Of a DNA stretch of 64,000 nucleotides, positions 52,564-64,000 are shown piece after piece. Numbering within the stretch: position 1 is the stretch's first letter; every line of letters begins with the position of its first letter. A program made the translations under genes and the position numbers. The notes beneath the pieces were generated by a model. It was given only the letters and a program-made list of their open reading frames with translations, was not told the DNA's origin and did not search any database. Source of the DNA: Anas platyrhynchos (lineage: Eukaryota; Chordata; Aves; Anseriformes; Anatidae); contig NC_092601.1 of assembly GCF_047663525.1 (NCBI RefSeq), positions 18,995,501 through 19,059,500 of the forward strand, in the 5' to 3' direction.

Positions 52564-53032
52564 GTTGGTGAGCTGCATTACTGGATACCTCTTTGCACTG
52601 TGCACGGCTGATAATGAAAGTTAATTTTTGTTCATTTTCATTCTGTTCAGGTGTAACTTTTATGAAGTGTTACCCTATTAGCTTTCTCCAGGCTTTTATT
52701 GTTGCTACAAGGCTGTCATTATATTTGGTCCCTTTTTGTAGGGGAAAGGAGAAAGAAGAAGAAAAGGGACCATGCTTCTTGTTCAGTGATGTACAAGAAA
52801 CTGGTAAAGCAGACTTTATTTAACGGGGTAAGACTTAGCTTGTCAGGTCAGCATGGGAATTGTAATGGTAAGAAAGAAATTAATCTACATTTGAACTGCT
52901 TCTGGCAGTATCTTTACACCAGTGTCTCATTCTTCTTTCTTTCCCCTTAAAAGAAAATTCCAGCAGCAACAGAACAAACAAACCTGCCCTATTGTTTGGA
53001 ATTGAATCTTGCAACCTTCTGATGAGAAAAAT

Positions 53033-53038
53033 AATAAA
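53033..53038 (+). terminator. LCMT1: LCMT1 distal poly(A) signal
   Basis: AATAAA followed by TGTTTAAT and TTGTCTACTGTC, a T/GT-rich context. It could serve a longer LCMT1 UTR. Confidence 0.5.
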
Positions 53039-53892
53039 TGTTTAATATTTATAATTTGTCTACTGTCTTACTCAAAAATTACCTATTCATTTCTATTTTA
53101 GTGATTGTTTTTCCTTTGCCAAATGCCTCAACAAGGGTATTTTAAAAAGTAGCTGCAAGCATAAGCAGCCATTTCAGTATGCTGTGTGAATTCTGTAGTA
53201 TACAAGTGTCTGGCTTTGGAAATAGTTGATAAGGGTTTGGACTAGGGAACGAGGTTACTGAGATTCCAGAAAAACTAAACACTTCTTAGAAGTGACAGTC
53301 AATTTCGGAGAAACAGAAGTAGGAAAAGAAATGGCCATTACTTAGCTGCCCTTCTCTCACAGTCAAGTACCAATTTTAGTCACTAGTAGCTACAGGCTGC
53401 CTGCTGTAATGTTTGTATCAAGCTGATTTCATAAATGACAAGGCACAGAAATACAGTATTTGCTGTGCTTGGTCTTTGCTAAGCGTTCCCCAAAGGGAAG
53501 AGATGGATCCTCTGTGCAGCAATGAAAGGAACTTAAAAACTTTTGCTTTCAAGATAACAATCGTAATAGTATGCTTACGTCTGCACTTTCTACATTTGGG
53601 CTTAGCTGTGCCCTTCTGCTGAGAGGCATGTGCAGGCTGTCTTGCTCTGTGTTAGTGTTGACCCTTTCTCTTCGCAGATGCAGGAGACCAGAAAGGTGTG
53701 ACTCATTTTTGCACCTTGCCATCAAAGTTCCTTCTTTTACACAGAAGCTACAGCCAGAGACTAAAATTTGCCATTGATGGTTTTCCATTGCAGTTGCCTG
53801 CTGTCTAGATTGGAAAAGTAGATTTGCTGAGCCTGTTCGTTGTGAAGCAGGGGGCAGTTAGCCTGCTGCATTTAATGGCCTGCAGCTTCTGT

Positions 53893-53929
53893 GTTTTTTG
53901 TTTGTTTGTTTTGTTTTGTTTTTGTTTTG
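53893..53929. repeat. TTTG-type simple repeat
   Basis: Imperfect TGTTTGTTTGTTTTGTTTTG tract just 3' of LCMT1. Confidence 0.8.
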
Positions 53930-54610
53930 CATTCTGGTTTTACACTCTTGTTACTAAGAGATTTTTAATCTTTCTGTGTGTGTGTCCATGTGCTCTGTCA
54001 TACCAACACGAATCCAAGGAACTAAATTTGACGAGCATCTATGAATCTGTCTCAATTCCATCTGAGTCCTTCAAACTTGCTGCCTAGCTAAATGTAGCGT
54101 CTTTGCCAGAGACCTGGGAAATGATAAAAGCGTTGTGGCTCCATGCCCATTTTCAGGGTACAGTTTCTCCTGACTCTGTGTGGCTGTGCAAAGGGTAGAT
54201 ATTCATCTGGCATAGAGAAGAATACCAGCATGCAACTGCTTTCTTGCTGCTTGCCCCTTCAGAAGGTTGGTGCAAGAAACTGGCCTCTAAAGATCCACGA
54301 GTGAGTACTGAAACCTTAATTTGGGTACAGTTCACTGATACTACCAAAAGACAGGAGTATCAGAGTCACAAGGGCAAAATTGTATGAATAAAATGTCATT
54401 TGAAACACTGCCAGTGCAAAATTATATCTGCAGTTGCTACTCAGCATAAAAATTGAAAAGGTTCCCTATGGAAAAACCTTTGTCCTCCCTCTGTGATGTT
54501 CTGGTTTTGTTTCAGAGAATGACAACTGAAAGGGCTTGCAGACTCTAATGGGACAATGACAAAATGGCAATGGCACGTTTCTAGGCTGAGATACAGGCTT
54601 TAGAAAAGGT

Positions 54611-54639
54611 AAAAACAAAACAAAACAAACAAAAAAAAC
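54611..54639. repeat. AAAAC-type simple repeat
   Basis: Imperfect AAAAACAAAACAAAACAAAC tract, the complement type of the TTTG tract 0.7 kb to the left. Confidence 0.8.
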
Positions 54640-57600
54640 ACCTCAATCTCAGTCAGTTCTGCTGTATTTCCAGAAATTGTTTTTCCTCTTCTGCTGTTCA
54701 TCACAGCTGGATCAGCAGTTTGTCTTTTACTTTGGATGTGCTGTCCATGAGGCCAACCTAAATTTTCACAGAAAGATGGCTCTGATTCTACCAAGGGTAA
54801 TGGCAGTCTGGGAAAGGTTCCGTTGTCGGTTCTGCTCAGGTGCTTTCATGCTGCCCAGAAGCTTGCTTTATTGCCACCTAAGGCACGGTAACTCTGCAAA
54901 TGTGCTCAGCCCTGATCTTTCTAACTTTGCTAGTCAGGCCTTGGGCTGTCTAAAATTGTGATGACTTTATAACATGTGGTCTCTTCACTGGCAGTTGTTT
55001 TGATCTGGGTTTTTGATGGGTTTATTGCTTTTTTGGCCATTTTCCTACATTTGAGGAGATTCTAAAACTTTCTAAAAGATCTCTTATATAACATCTTTAT
55101 TTAGGCTGGGATTCTGAGGTGTCACCTCCGTGCCCCTTCACCCCCAGCCCTTTTCCTTTACCCAACAGCTGTTCCCCAAGTCTGAAAATCCTGTAAGTCT
55201 TTCCTATGGATGCTGCCCCCTTCTGACTTTTTTGGAATTCATCAGTACCGCATCTTGGATCGTGCTGCAGACCATTGAGCTGCTTTTCTTGCTTTTAATG
55301 AGCTTATAGCATACGGGGCCCTTCCACCTACAGATACTGACTCACGAGAGTTTTGCTACTGTGGGGTGTGCGCGCCGATTGGGAAGTCGCTTGCTAGATC
55401 TAAGACATAACGTTATGAAAGCATGAGTAGAGGTTGGGCACTTTATTGCTTGTTTCAACTTCTAAGAAACAGTAAAGTGCTCCTGAAAGAGAAAGCAGTA
55501 AATGTTTTACCTCTTCCCCATTCAGAGTGGACTGTGGCACTGGGGGGGTTGTGGTTGAACTGGGATCTGTTGTTCGACCAGCTGGTTTTCTCTACCTGTA
55601 ATTCCTTTTGCTTCAAGTGAGCTGAGATAATGGAATTTCGTGCCTTTTTTTTCTTAAATCATGAGAATCGCTGTCATTTGGGAGCAGGCTCATATCTTCT
55701 TTGTCCTCATAGTGTGCATTAGCCGTGTTGCAGATGCCTTTCCATCATCTGGAAATGAGCCATGCAAAATCTGTAGCCCTGCTGATGGCTGACAGGTGAG
55801 CCTGCTGGAACGGAGCACGGTGGTGGCTCTGCTGTGCCATTGCTTTTCAGCCATCAGGAATCAGAATTCATCTCCTTTCCAGCCTCATCACATACCTAAC
55901 TGTCCTTGAACATATCTGATGTTCTCTCAAAACTCCCCTTCTAATGTATTTAAAAGCTAGTTCCTACTTTCTTCTATATTCACATAGATGCAATTTTCTT
56001 CCTTGCGGTTTAGGGAATAAGAATTTATTAATGGATGACTAACCTCAGTGTTTGAGACTCCTCTGTACAGCCTTGACAAGACACCTGATTCTGCCTGCAG
56101 TACTTTTTGATGTTCTTCTCCTTGATCTCTGTCCCCAGACAGCTCCAATCTGGCTTGCTGGCATTGGCGTTACCTGGACTGAGTGGCATACAAGCACCCA
56201 GTGAGAGATGGTGTCCATCCTGAAAAACCCCTTGACTTGAACCGATGTGCAAAAAGCATCTGAAATAGCTGAGCCAAAGGTGTTTAAACATGAATATGGG
56301 GGAAACAAGATTGTGTAGTGCCACAGCTCATAGCTAAGTCTGACAGGTTATGTGACAGTTAATATCTCATTTAGCAAGAGCCACGGTTCAAAAAGAAGAC
56401 AAAAGCTCTAAACACCCTTTGCACTGCAGGAGTGTAACACGTCTTTAACCCAGTTTTATGAATGGGAACCAAAGCAAAGTCTCACCTGCTCTGGAACAAA
56501 CCAATGTGTTTGAACCAGTCACCATCTGAGGTGCAGACACTGAGTTGTTGCCTTTTGCATATAAAAATGTTTTGAATGTAGCTCACTGCAGGAGAAGGCA
56601 TGTGCTCTGTCAGTTTTTTTTTTTTTGTCCCCTTGTTTGCCATGGCTTAATCCTCTCTGTGTGAGGAGATGTCTCTGCTGGCATGAGGCAGATACTGGCA
56701 GGATTTCTGCTCACCCACTTCATTTTTAGGTCGTCACACAATCCATTCATCTGAGGGAAGTACGGCAGACTGCAGCAGAGGTGTGATAGGTGAGGTGGGA
56801 TGAAAGGCGCGGTGGGTGCCCTGGCTGATCTTTGTCTCGCCGAATCTGAGTTTCCATCTTGCAGCTGTCAGCTGAAAGGTTCCGCATCCAGCCCGGAGAT
56901 GGGAAATCAGTCCTGTAAGAACTCTCCAAGAGTCTCGCTGCCAACTGTGGTAGAGAAAGTAGGTCATGTTGTGCTGCAGGGTTACAGCAGGATCAAAAGA
57001 ATTTGTGATACTCGGGGAGCTTGTGTGGGGAAGACGGGTGTGGGCAGTCTAGCTCTCATGATTACGCTAAGATAAATAAATCTTTCACCTCTCTTCAGGG
57101 AATATTTGGTTTTGGAGAGTGCCTGGTGGGGCTGAGATGATGCTACTTTGCTGGAAACTTAGTAGCAGAAAAAGACAGAAGGGTTTTCTAGCCAAGAGAG
57201 GTGGAGATGGCCTTTGCCTTTGGCTGCTTCTTGCCGTGGTCTGGGTGATCCCTCTTCTCGGCAGAGGCTCCCCAGAGCCACACGGTGTGCTTCTGCCTCT
57301 GTTTTCTGCATGCACCCCAGCCTTTTGGTACCGACAGAACAATACAATTCACCCCTGCAAAAGGTTTGTTGAGAGAAGAAAAAAATCTACGCTTGGGTAA
57401 GCTGCAAGGGGAGAGTCACCTGCGCTTCCCCCAGCAGCCCCCTCCAGCGCAGCAGCTCGGTCAGCTCCCCTCGCCTGCTCACAGCTTCCCAAAGGACTTC
57501 TGTCAGGTGCTGCCTGCGTGAGCTCCAGTTGTCTTCAGTGGGGTGAACGCAGTGGAGCCAGAGCAACTTTGTGCTGACTGGAGAGGCCGTGAGCCAAACC

Positions 57601-60600
57601 TGGATGGCAGCCCCACCCCTAGATAAGGGCACTGCACTCTCACTTTTGCCACTCGGATACCTCCTGTCAGCCCTAAATTTAGCTCTGGTCTTCACGCTAT
57701 GGCCACACCTGTGTCATTTTGTGAAAGGTCATTTAAAAGTCCTTCAGATACTTTCCTCTGTCTTACTGAATGTGGTTTGTGTGGCTGTGCATGTGGTGCC
57801 AGCAGGAGGTTGGATGTGGGCAGGAAAAGTCCTGCAATCCTATAATGCTGCTCCTTGCTCCGTGGCTGTTTGTGGAGCACCTGAGAAGTTGCATCTCCCA
57901 CCCATCCTACATCACACATCCCCCTGCAGGGACGCGTCCTGCTGGCCACAGAGCTGGGTCTGGGCAGGGGGATGTTCCAGGGGGGTTGCAGAGAGCGGGG
58001 GCCACAGCAGTTGCTGCCTGCCCGTGCTCACCGCTTTCAGGCAGGACGCGCTCGGTGCTCCCTGCTTGCTGCGGGTCTGAGGCTGAGGAGCGTTACACAG
58101 CCAGGGGTCGGAGCCCAGTTGCTGTGGCAAACCGAAGGGGCTGGAGCATGCATCCCCCACCTGCCTTTACCTGCCTGCCACAAGCTGTTCCCAGCAGTCA
58201 GAAGAAAATCCTCGTGCTGGGTCCTGATCTTCACCCTGTCCAGGTTTCGACCAGCATTTAGGTGACAGAGCTCTGCTGTGCCTGTCTTCCCTTCGAGTGA
58301 CCTGGGCCCGAGCATTGCCTACTCGCTTGTGAAAGATCAATTAGTCTCCTTCTAAAGAATTATATTAACTAATTCTTCACAGGAATTACCCAGCTCTTCA
58401 TACCTAGGAACTGAATGTGAAGCAGTCGCTAGCTTAGCACGCAGCGTTTCAAGCTGCTCTGAAAAGTTACCAGTTCTTAATTTCTTGCTTACAAGGCTTC
58501 TCACCTCTGCTGCTGTGGTGCAGGCAAATGGGGTCCCTGAGAACTGAAAGGCCCTGTTACAGCCAGCCCCATGGGATGCCTGTGGGAGCCTGGCGTTACC
58601 CGTTGTGGGGAAGATGCGCGCACTGCACGGGGCTAGGAGCATCCTTCCCTTCGTTGAGAGCTTGGGGGATTTTATTTTTACATGTCAGGATTAAGGTCTA
58701 AGTATGGCTTCATCCCACTGGTTATTTTCCATTCTTTCAACCCAGTCTGCAGAACTGACCCAAATCTGTCCCTGTTTTCTAACAGAAAAAGGTAAGTCTG
58801 TCTTAGGAACCCTTGGAAATTTCCATCAAGCATTACTGTAGCAATCTGAAGTGAAGCTATTAGGCAACAGGACCTATAAATGAGCAGAGGTCAGCTAACC
58901 TGTGTTACTGCTACGAGATGCAAATAATTCTGCAAGTTCTCATTCAGTAACAGTTGTGTAATCATTAGATTATCAGTCTCCAAGATAAATACTGTAAAGA
59001 TAAGGCAGTGACAAGTGGCTTGCCTTTGCCTTCTTTATTGCTTTTCAAAAGTTGAACGTGGATGCCGGCTATGCTGGGGTCTTTCATTGCAGCAATGCCA
59101 TTGTGCAGCCCCTAAATATTTTGTTGACAATTTTTATAGACATCCTGTCAGAATTCTGTCCCATCAAACGTACCTGTGCTGATTCAGCAGACTCGAGGTA
59201 TGCTCGGGTCCTGCAGCTGGGCACTGTTGGATAATGGTGCTTGAGGGTGTTCTGAGTCAAGTGTCTGCTGAAGTACTTCGAATTTAGAATCTGTGAGTGG
59301 GGATACTGTTGTTCATATTAAAAAGCATGCAAAAGGAAGGCTGTGGATCTCCGTAATTAAGCAGGAAGAAAGAGAATGAAACATTTTTGGGGGCGCTGGA
59401 CTTAATAAAGGTATTCAGACTTCTTTGTACAGATAGACAGACGTGAGAAACGTCTTCTATGGTTCCTAAAAAGTATTTTTCAAAGCTGTTGCTTGTTTTG
59501 TATTGCCATTTCCTGTACTAATTGACACAGTTGCTGTTGTCACTTATTTAACAAATCCGCATTATCAGTGCAAGCACAAACAAGGACAAAAATAAATGTC
59601 TGATAATATGAACAGATTTATCTGTTCTTATCCCCACGCCTTTTTCCATGAGTGCAGATTGTATTAAGCTTGCTGAACAAACCTTATTTCCAAGCATTTA
59701 ATCTTATCCATGAGGGGCAAAGGGTGCTACGAGCAGGGCTGTTTTCTTCATGTGTTTTTAGTATCTCTGAGCAAAAGACAGGTGTAGGAGCACCCTCGTC
59801 TGAGGATTGGCATTGGGTAGTGTCGTGTTAAGACTGAGCTTAAATTGGGTCTGTGGTAATCTTGCTGCCTGTTACCTAAATCGTATTATGCTGGAGAGTT
59901 GTAAGTCAGGGGAAATCACGGTACAGAGTAAACATAAAGGAAATCCAACGCCACCTCTGCCAACTCCTGATGATAAATATAGATCATTTATGTGGCTGCT
60001 GTAAACTGCTGATTGCATGGGAGTGCCCAGAGAGCCTGGAATGTGCTGGGTGCCATTCCTCTCCCTGAGGACCGCTCACTCAGCAGCTCCTGGCTTTGCC
60101 TGGGGTCTTGCTGGAGATGTGACTTTTCTGACCATGCTGAGCAACCCACAGCCCTGTTGTCCCATGTGCCATCCTGGCACTGCAGCGTTGTGGGGCCGAA
60201 GGCTTCACACACCCCACAGCCATCCTGCGCTGGGTGCTGCTGCCTGGGGCTGCACAGGGCATGGTGCGGAGCCAAACCAGTGCCAGGCTCATGCACTGGC
60301 AGGAGGCACACCGAGGATTTGTGCGCTCCAGAGCACTTTAGGAGCTGCAGCTGAAGAAATTGACACTGTTTTATCATGTTGCTTTTGTCTCTGTTTTTAA
60401 GGTTAACTTGAATTACAAACAGGGAGGGTTATTTTCCCTTGGACCCATCTTTACCCTGAGATGGAGAGATGAAAGCACAGCAGCGTTCCCTGGAGTCCAG
60501 GAAGAAGGCACAACACTCCAAATTGAACTCTTTTGATCATAGCACATCAGCTATGGCCCTGCAGATTTTTTTTCCTTGCCCTAATCTTCCCAAACTAAAT

Positions 60601-62579
60601 CAGTCAGGATTTTGCACGGCGCTGAAATTTCTGGAGCCAGTTTGCTCTGGCAGTCTCTCAGTCCCACATGGCAGGTACAGGCTGCCTAGGCAGCTCCGGC
60701 TGGCATGTTGCATGGAGTTGTTTGTCTGAAACTTGCACCAAGAGGCCAAAAAATCCCTCAGTATTGTGCTTCTGCTCTGTTCTGTTTCAGTCCTGTGCTT
60801 AGTAAAAAATGATTCCTTTGTTGTCTGAATGCCGAGCATTTCCTCCCGAAGGCTCAGCCAAACATCCCTGCTCCCCAAACAATAATGGTAAATGTTTAAA
60901 AGCCAAGGACGCTGAGTTAATCTTCACTTTTGGATTGTGACCTTCCAGTGCTCTGAAGCCACTGCTCCCCTGGGACAATGCTGCCGAAGCCTTTACGGCC
61001 CCTGTCGGGGCAGGCTGGCACCACCGGGTTTGGTGCTGCAAGTGGTGGTGGCAGCTGGGGAGCAGCCTCATGGTGCTGGTCCTGCTTTGCCGCCAGGTGC
61101 TGCGCGATGCCACGATGCCAGATCTTTGTTAAGGTGCTGTAAGGAGTGCCGGGTGGGATCTGGGTGTGTGCTGCAGCTCTCATGAGCACCCTGAAAAATA
61201 GAGCTGGTCTGCTCCCTTTTGCCCGAGTTAAAACCCCTCTCGGTGAAACTCCCACCTGGTTGTGCTGTGAGGCACGGTGCTGGGGCACGGTGAACCTGCT
61301 GGGAGCCTGCTCGAGCTCAGTGCTTGGCAAGTGAGGGCATTGAACCAAGCACTGTCCTGTGTTATGGGTCAAAGAGGAGCCCGAAGAGCAGCCAGCCCTA
61401 CGACCGACTTTCAATGTTCTATCGACTTCTATAACCTCTGGTCAAGAGCTTTTGTCTGCAGGAAACGATCTCAGAAAGGGAAGCGAGCTGACGGAGGTGC
61501 CTGAAGTGGGATTCCCTCTTCCCTCTGGCCTGGCCTGTGTCTGCGCATGGCCAGCAGCAGCCCCCTGTGAGACAGGCAAGTGGAAATTTCCTTCCTATCC
61601 GCAGCGTCTTGGGAAAACATCATAAAACATCTGCAGCGTTCTTTACCCTTGCTTACAAGAGAAAAAATACCCGTAAACCCCAATCCTTAATTACCCACCA
61701 CAAACATGAACCACTGCAAGCGATTGCTCAAGGAGGTGAAAAGCCCCAGCGCTTGTCTTTTGGTTGGTGGTCAGCATCCAGCCCTGTTCGGATGATGGAT
61801 GTGTCCTCGCCGTTTGATGCAGGATGACTGCACAGCCCTGAGCCCTCGTGCCACCAGGGCTGTGCCTGCTCTGCCCCTGGCAGCAGCGTGGTGTCCCCTG
61901 GGTCTCCTGCCAGGCTGCAGCCTCCTGGTCCCCATCTCGTGAGCTGGTGGCATCTCCGTGCCCTCCCCTGGGGCTTGGGTCAGGATTTCTGTGCAATGAT
62001 CCTTTATGCAGTGGGGAGGTGTAAGGGAGTTGGTATAGGATCAAAGTCAGCTTTTGAAGCTGCCGGTGGATCACTGGACACCCTTGCCATCAAGGTCTGT
62101 CTGTGCCAATGCTGTCTTTAAGGTTTTAAAGCCCTTTGGTGTTAACGCAGTAACGCAGAGCCAGTGCCATACGACCAGCAGCAGAATGACATGGGGTGGT
62201 TTTTGAAGGGGGTGCCCTGGCAAGGAGCGTGGGCTTCAAGTGCTTGGTGAGCAACGGAAAGGAAAGGCTTTCTCTCCATTTCTCGGGGAACTCTTAGACC
62301 CATGCATGCCCCTGTGCAGGCAGTGCTGTGGGCTTCTCACACGTACTACCTTCTGCAGGCTGCCCAGGAAAGCAAGCCAGCTGGTCTTCAAACAGGTGCT
62401 AGCGTTTTGGCTACCTACAGCTCACACCATGGGAGGAATTGCATCCTGCATGTTGGCAGAAAACCCTAGACCGATGATGACAACAACAAAATAAACAAAA
62501 CAAAACTGAAAAGAAAAACAAACCACCATGTGAAGAAAAAAAAAAATAAAAGTAAAACCTTGAACCGAGGAATGACTGT

Positions 62580-63081
62580 GATAAAGAGGTTTTATATTCC
62601 TGGGGGCTGGCCTATCAGCTTTTATTGCCCCTTCTTTCTTTTTTTTTTTTTTTAACAATGCAAATCCAATCCGTTTTTTAGAGCCTCCCAGCCGCTGCCT
62701 CCCCATTCAGGGCAGGGGGAGCCTTCCAGCAGCTCGGACAGCGCGGTGCTCCCCCGGCACCCCACCAGGGCTGTGCTGGCGTCCGGCACTCCCAGCTTCG
62801 AGCTCTCGCAGGGTGAGTGTCCCCCGGGGGCAACGCGGGCATCTCCTCCCTCCGAGCTGTTTGCACTGACCCGGTGTGGAAGCCTTGCTCAGCACCTGTG
62901 CCATCAGCCTCTATCTCCCCTCGGCTGTGCCCGGCACACCCGAGGAGCAGAGTCTGGTGCTTCCAGCACACGTTGCCCCTCGAGGACCCACGTGGGCAGC
63001 CGGGTTCTCCAGTCCCTGGGCAGGTCCCTGATTGTGCCCGAGGGACCGGCTGCCACCAGGACTCTGCTTGCTCTCTTCCAG
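62580..63081 (+). promoter_or_regulatory. Presumed AQP8 5' region, with possible non-coding exon 1
   Basis: GC-rich sequence directly upstream of AQP8. A strong donor-like CAGG/GTGAGT lies at 62812/62813 and a good acceptor (CTTGCTCTCTTCCAG) ends at 63081, so a non-coding first exon ending at 62812 and a 269-nt intron are plausible. GTTTTATATTCC near 62590 is weakly TATA-like. None of this is confirmed by homology. Confidence 0.35.
62639..62653. repeat. Poly(T) run, 15 nt
   Basis: Fifteen T about 430 bp upstream of the AQP8 start codon; preceded at about 62480-62560 by A-rich simple sequence. Confidence 0.85.
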
Positions 63082-63089
63082 CTCCCCTC

Positions 63090-63346
63090 ATGGCCGCTGC
63101 CGAGAGCAGTTTCTCCTCCATGAAGGAGGTGATGGTGGACGTCGACAGCAAGCAGCAGCGTGCGAAGCCCCACTGGTACGAGCGCTACGTCCAGCCCTGC
63201 GTGGCCGAGCTGCTGGGCAGTGCGCTCTTCATCTTCATCGGCTGCCTCTCCGTGGTGGAGGATGCCGGCGGCACGGGGCGACTGCAGCCCGCCCTGGCCC
63301 ACGGGCTGGCCCTGGGGCTCACCATCGCCATCCTGGGGAACATCAG
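63090..63346 (+). CDS. AQP8: AQP8, aquaporin-8, first recognisable coding exon; gene continues past window
   Basis: Water, ammonia and hydrogen-peroxide channel of plasma and inner mitochondrial membranes in the mammalian case. The exon gives 85 codons plus two bases: [20 protein letters not shown] at the cytosolic N-terminus, then [20 protein letters not shown] and [11 protein letters not shown] (TM1, about residues 36-56), and [20 protein letters not shown] (TM2, about 66-85). The [24 protein letters not shown] block is characteristic of AQP8. The exon ends AACATCAG at donor GTAAGG, just before where the family continues S-GGHFNPAV. Both NPA motifs and four more helices are therefore outside the window. 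The ATG is the first in a frame open upstream; position next to LCMT1 matches known synteny. Confidence 0.93.
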
Positions 63347-64000
63347 GTAAGGGGCTGGGGTCCTCCTGCTGCTGCGCCCACTGGGACCCCTCATGTGGGC
63401 AGAGGGAGATGCCCGCTTCCATCGTGCCCCCTGGTTAACAGCAATGACTGTTCGGGTGGTGGGTGGTGGTTTAATGCCTGGGGTCTGGGGAAGGTGGTTT
63501 GTCTTCTGGTTGCAACGTTTTGGTTTTAGCCCTTCTTAACAGATAATAAAAAAAGAGAAAGCTGAATCAAAAGTATCTCTTGGGAAAGCTTAGGCATTTC
63601 CTTTTAAAAGGATGTCAGGATGAAGCATTTTGACCCAAGTATGCTATTCCCCTGGGTATTTTCAGGTGAAATACCTGTATTACATTTACAAATGGTTTTC
63701 ATTCCTCTAAAGCAACATTTAGACAAACCTGCTCGTAGAAAAAGGTGTAGTTTGACTCCAAGATAGAGCTTTATCCTGAATGGAGAAGCTGAAACGGTCC
63801 CTGTGGAATTTCGCTCCCTTCTCTCTGTGTTTCCCAGCCAGATCCTTGCAGCTCAGGGACGGGGGGCCCCGGGGCTGCCCCCGCTGGGTGCAGGTGCTGG
63901 GAAGCCTCCCCCAGGTTAGGGAGCTTTGCTCATCAAGGCTTGTGTGCGACCCAAGGGACAGTGTCGTACCAGCACCTGCTTAGGATGGAATCGCACCCCA
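63347..64000 (+). other. AQP8 intron 1 of the coding region (start)
   Basis: Sequence after the GTAAGG donor to the window end. I looked for an exon encoding GGHFNPAV and found none, so the intron is longer than 650 bp. Confidence 0.8.

Larger units (their letters stand above)
52148..53060 (+). other. LCMT1 3' UTR (inferred, two possible ends)
   Basis: Sequence after the LCMT1 stop with AATAAA at 52558-52563 and again at 53033-53038. Use of the first gives about a 0.43-kb UTR and the second about 0.9 kb. The actual cleavage sites are inferred. Confidence 0.65.
53061..62580. other. Intergenic LCMT1-AQP8
   Basis: About 9.5 kb in which I can support no gene. Open frames up to about 169 codons (57571-58080, 60917-61414) overlap on both strands, lack family resemblance and sit in the GC-richer half, so I treat them as chance. 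TTTG and AAAC simple repeats are at 53893-53929 and 54611-54639. GC content rises from about 57 kb towards AQP8. Confidence 0.8.

Noticed and set aside
57571..58080. 169-codon plus-strand frame in the intergenic region
   Set aside because: Overlapped by several other frames on both strands, biased composition, no family match.
62817..63089. In-frame upstream extension of the AQP8 exon
   Set aside because: The frame is open for about 270 nt upstream but contains no ATG before 63090 and crosses a good splice acceptor at 63081; the extension does not resemble an aquaporin.

Overview
The window is ordinary vertebrate nuclear DNA, most probably from a bird. Coding sequence is split into short exons with GT-AG introns, an intact CpG island sits between two divergent genes, interspersed repeats are very scarce, and the one repeat I recognise has the 3' end of a CR1 LINE, the dominant avian retroposon. 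The gene order ARHGAP17 - LCMT1 - AQP8 is the conserved block known from human 16p12, here in compact form. I see no bacterial, viral or plasmid features.

Layout. Positions 961-36502 (minus strand) hold 19 coding exons of ARHGAP17 (RICH1/nadrin), a BAR plus RhoGAP protein with a proline-rich tail. All 19 exons join in frame into 837 codons plus one base. The last coding exon, about 43 residues in mammals, lies beyond the left edge. Positions 36983-52147 (plus strand) hold all 11 coding exons of LCMT1, the methyltransferase that modifies the C-terminal leucine of PP2A catalytic subunit, giving a complete 329-residue protein. ARHGAP17 and LCMT1 start codons are only about 480 bp apart, head to head, in a CpG island (about 35.9-37.4 kb) with NF-Y, ETS, GC-box and ZNF143-like motifs, so they very likely share a bidirectional promoter. 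LCMT1 is followed by a 3' UTR with two AATAAA signals (52.56 and 53.03 kb) and about 10 kb of intergenic sequence in which I can support no gene. At 63090-63346 the first recognisable coding exon of AQP8 (plus strand) begins; its remaining exons lie beyond the right edge.

The three genes are not one pathway. ARHGAP17 turns off Cdc42/Rac at membranes and tight junctions, LCMT1 controls PP2A holoenzyme assembly, and AQP8 is a water/small-solute channel. Only the first two share regulatory DNA.

Points most worth a second look: a GC-AG intron in LCMT1 that the reading frame requires; a possible intronic poly(A) exon in ARHGAP17 intron 4, phase-matched to exon 4 and ending at a stop directly abutted by AATAAA; the symmetrical 243-nt ARHGAP17 exon 17; and a possible non-coding first exon of AQP8. 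I did not find strong evidence of a previously undescribed system. Gene identities rest on recalled human protein sequences, not on a database search.
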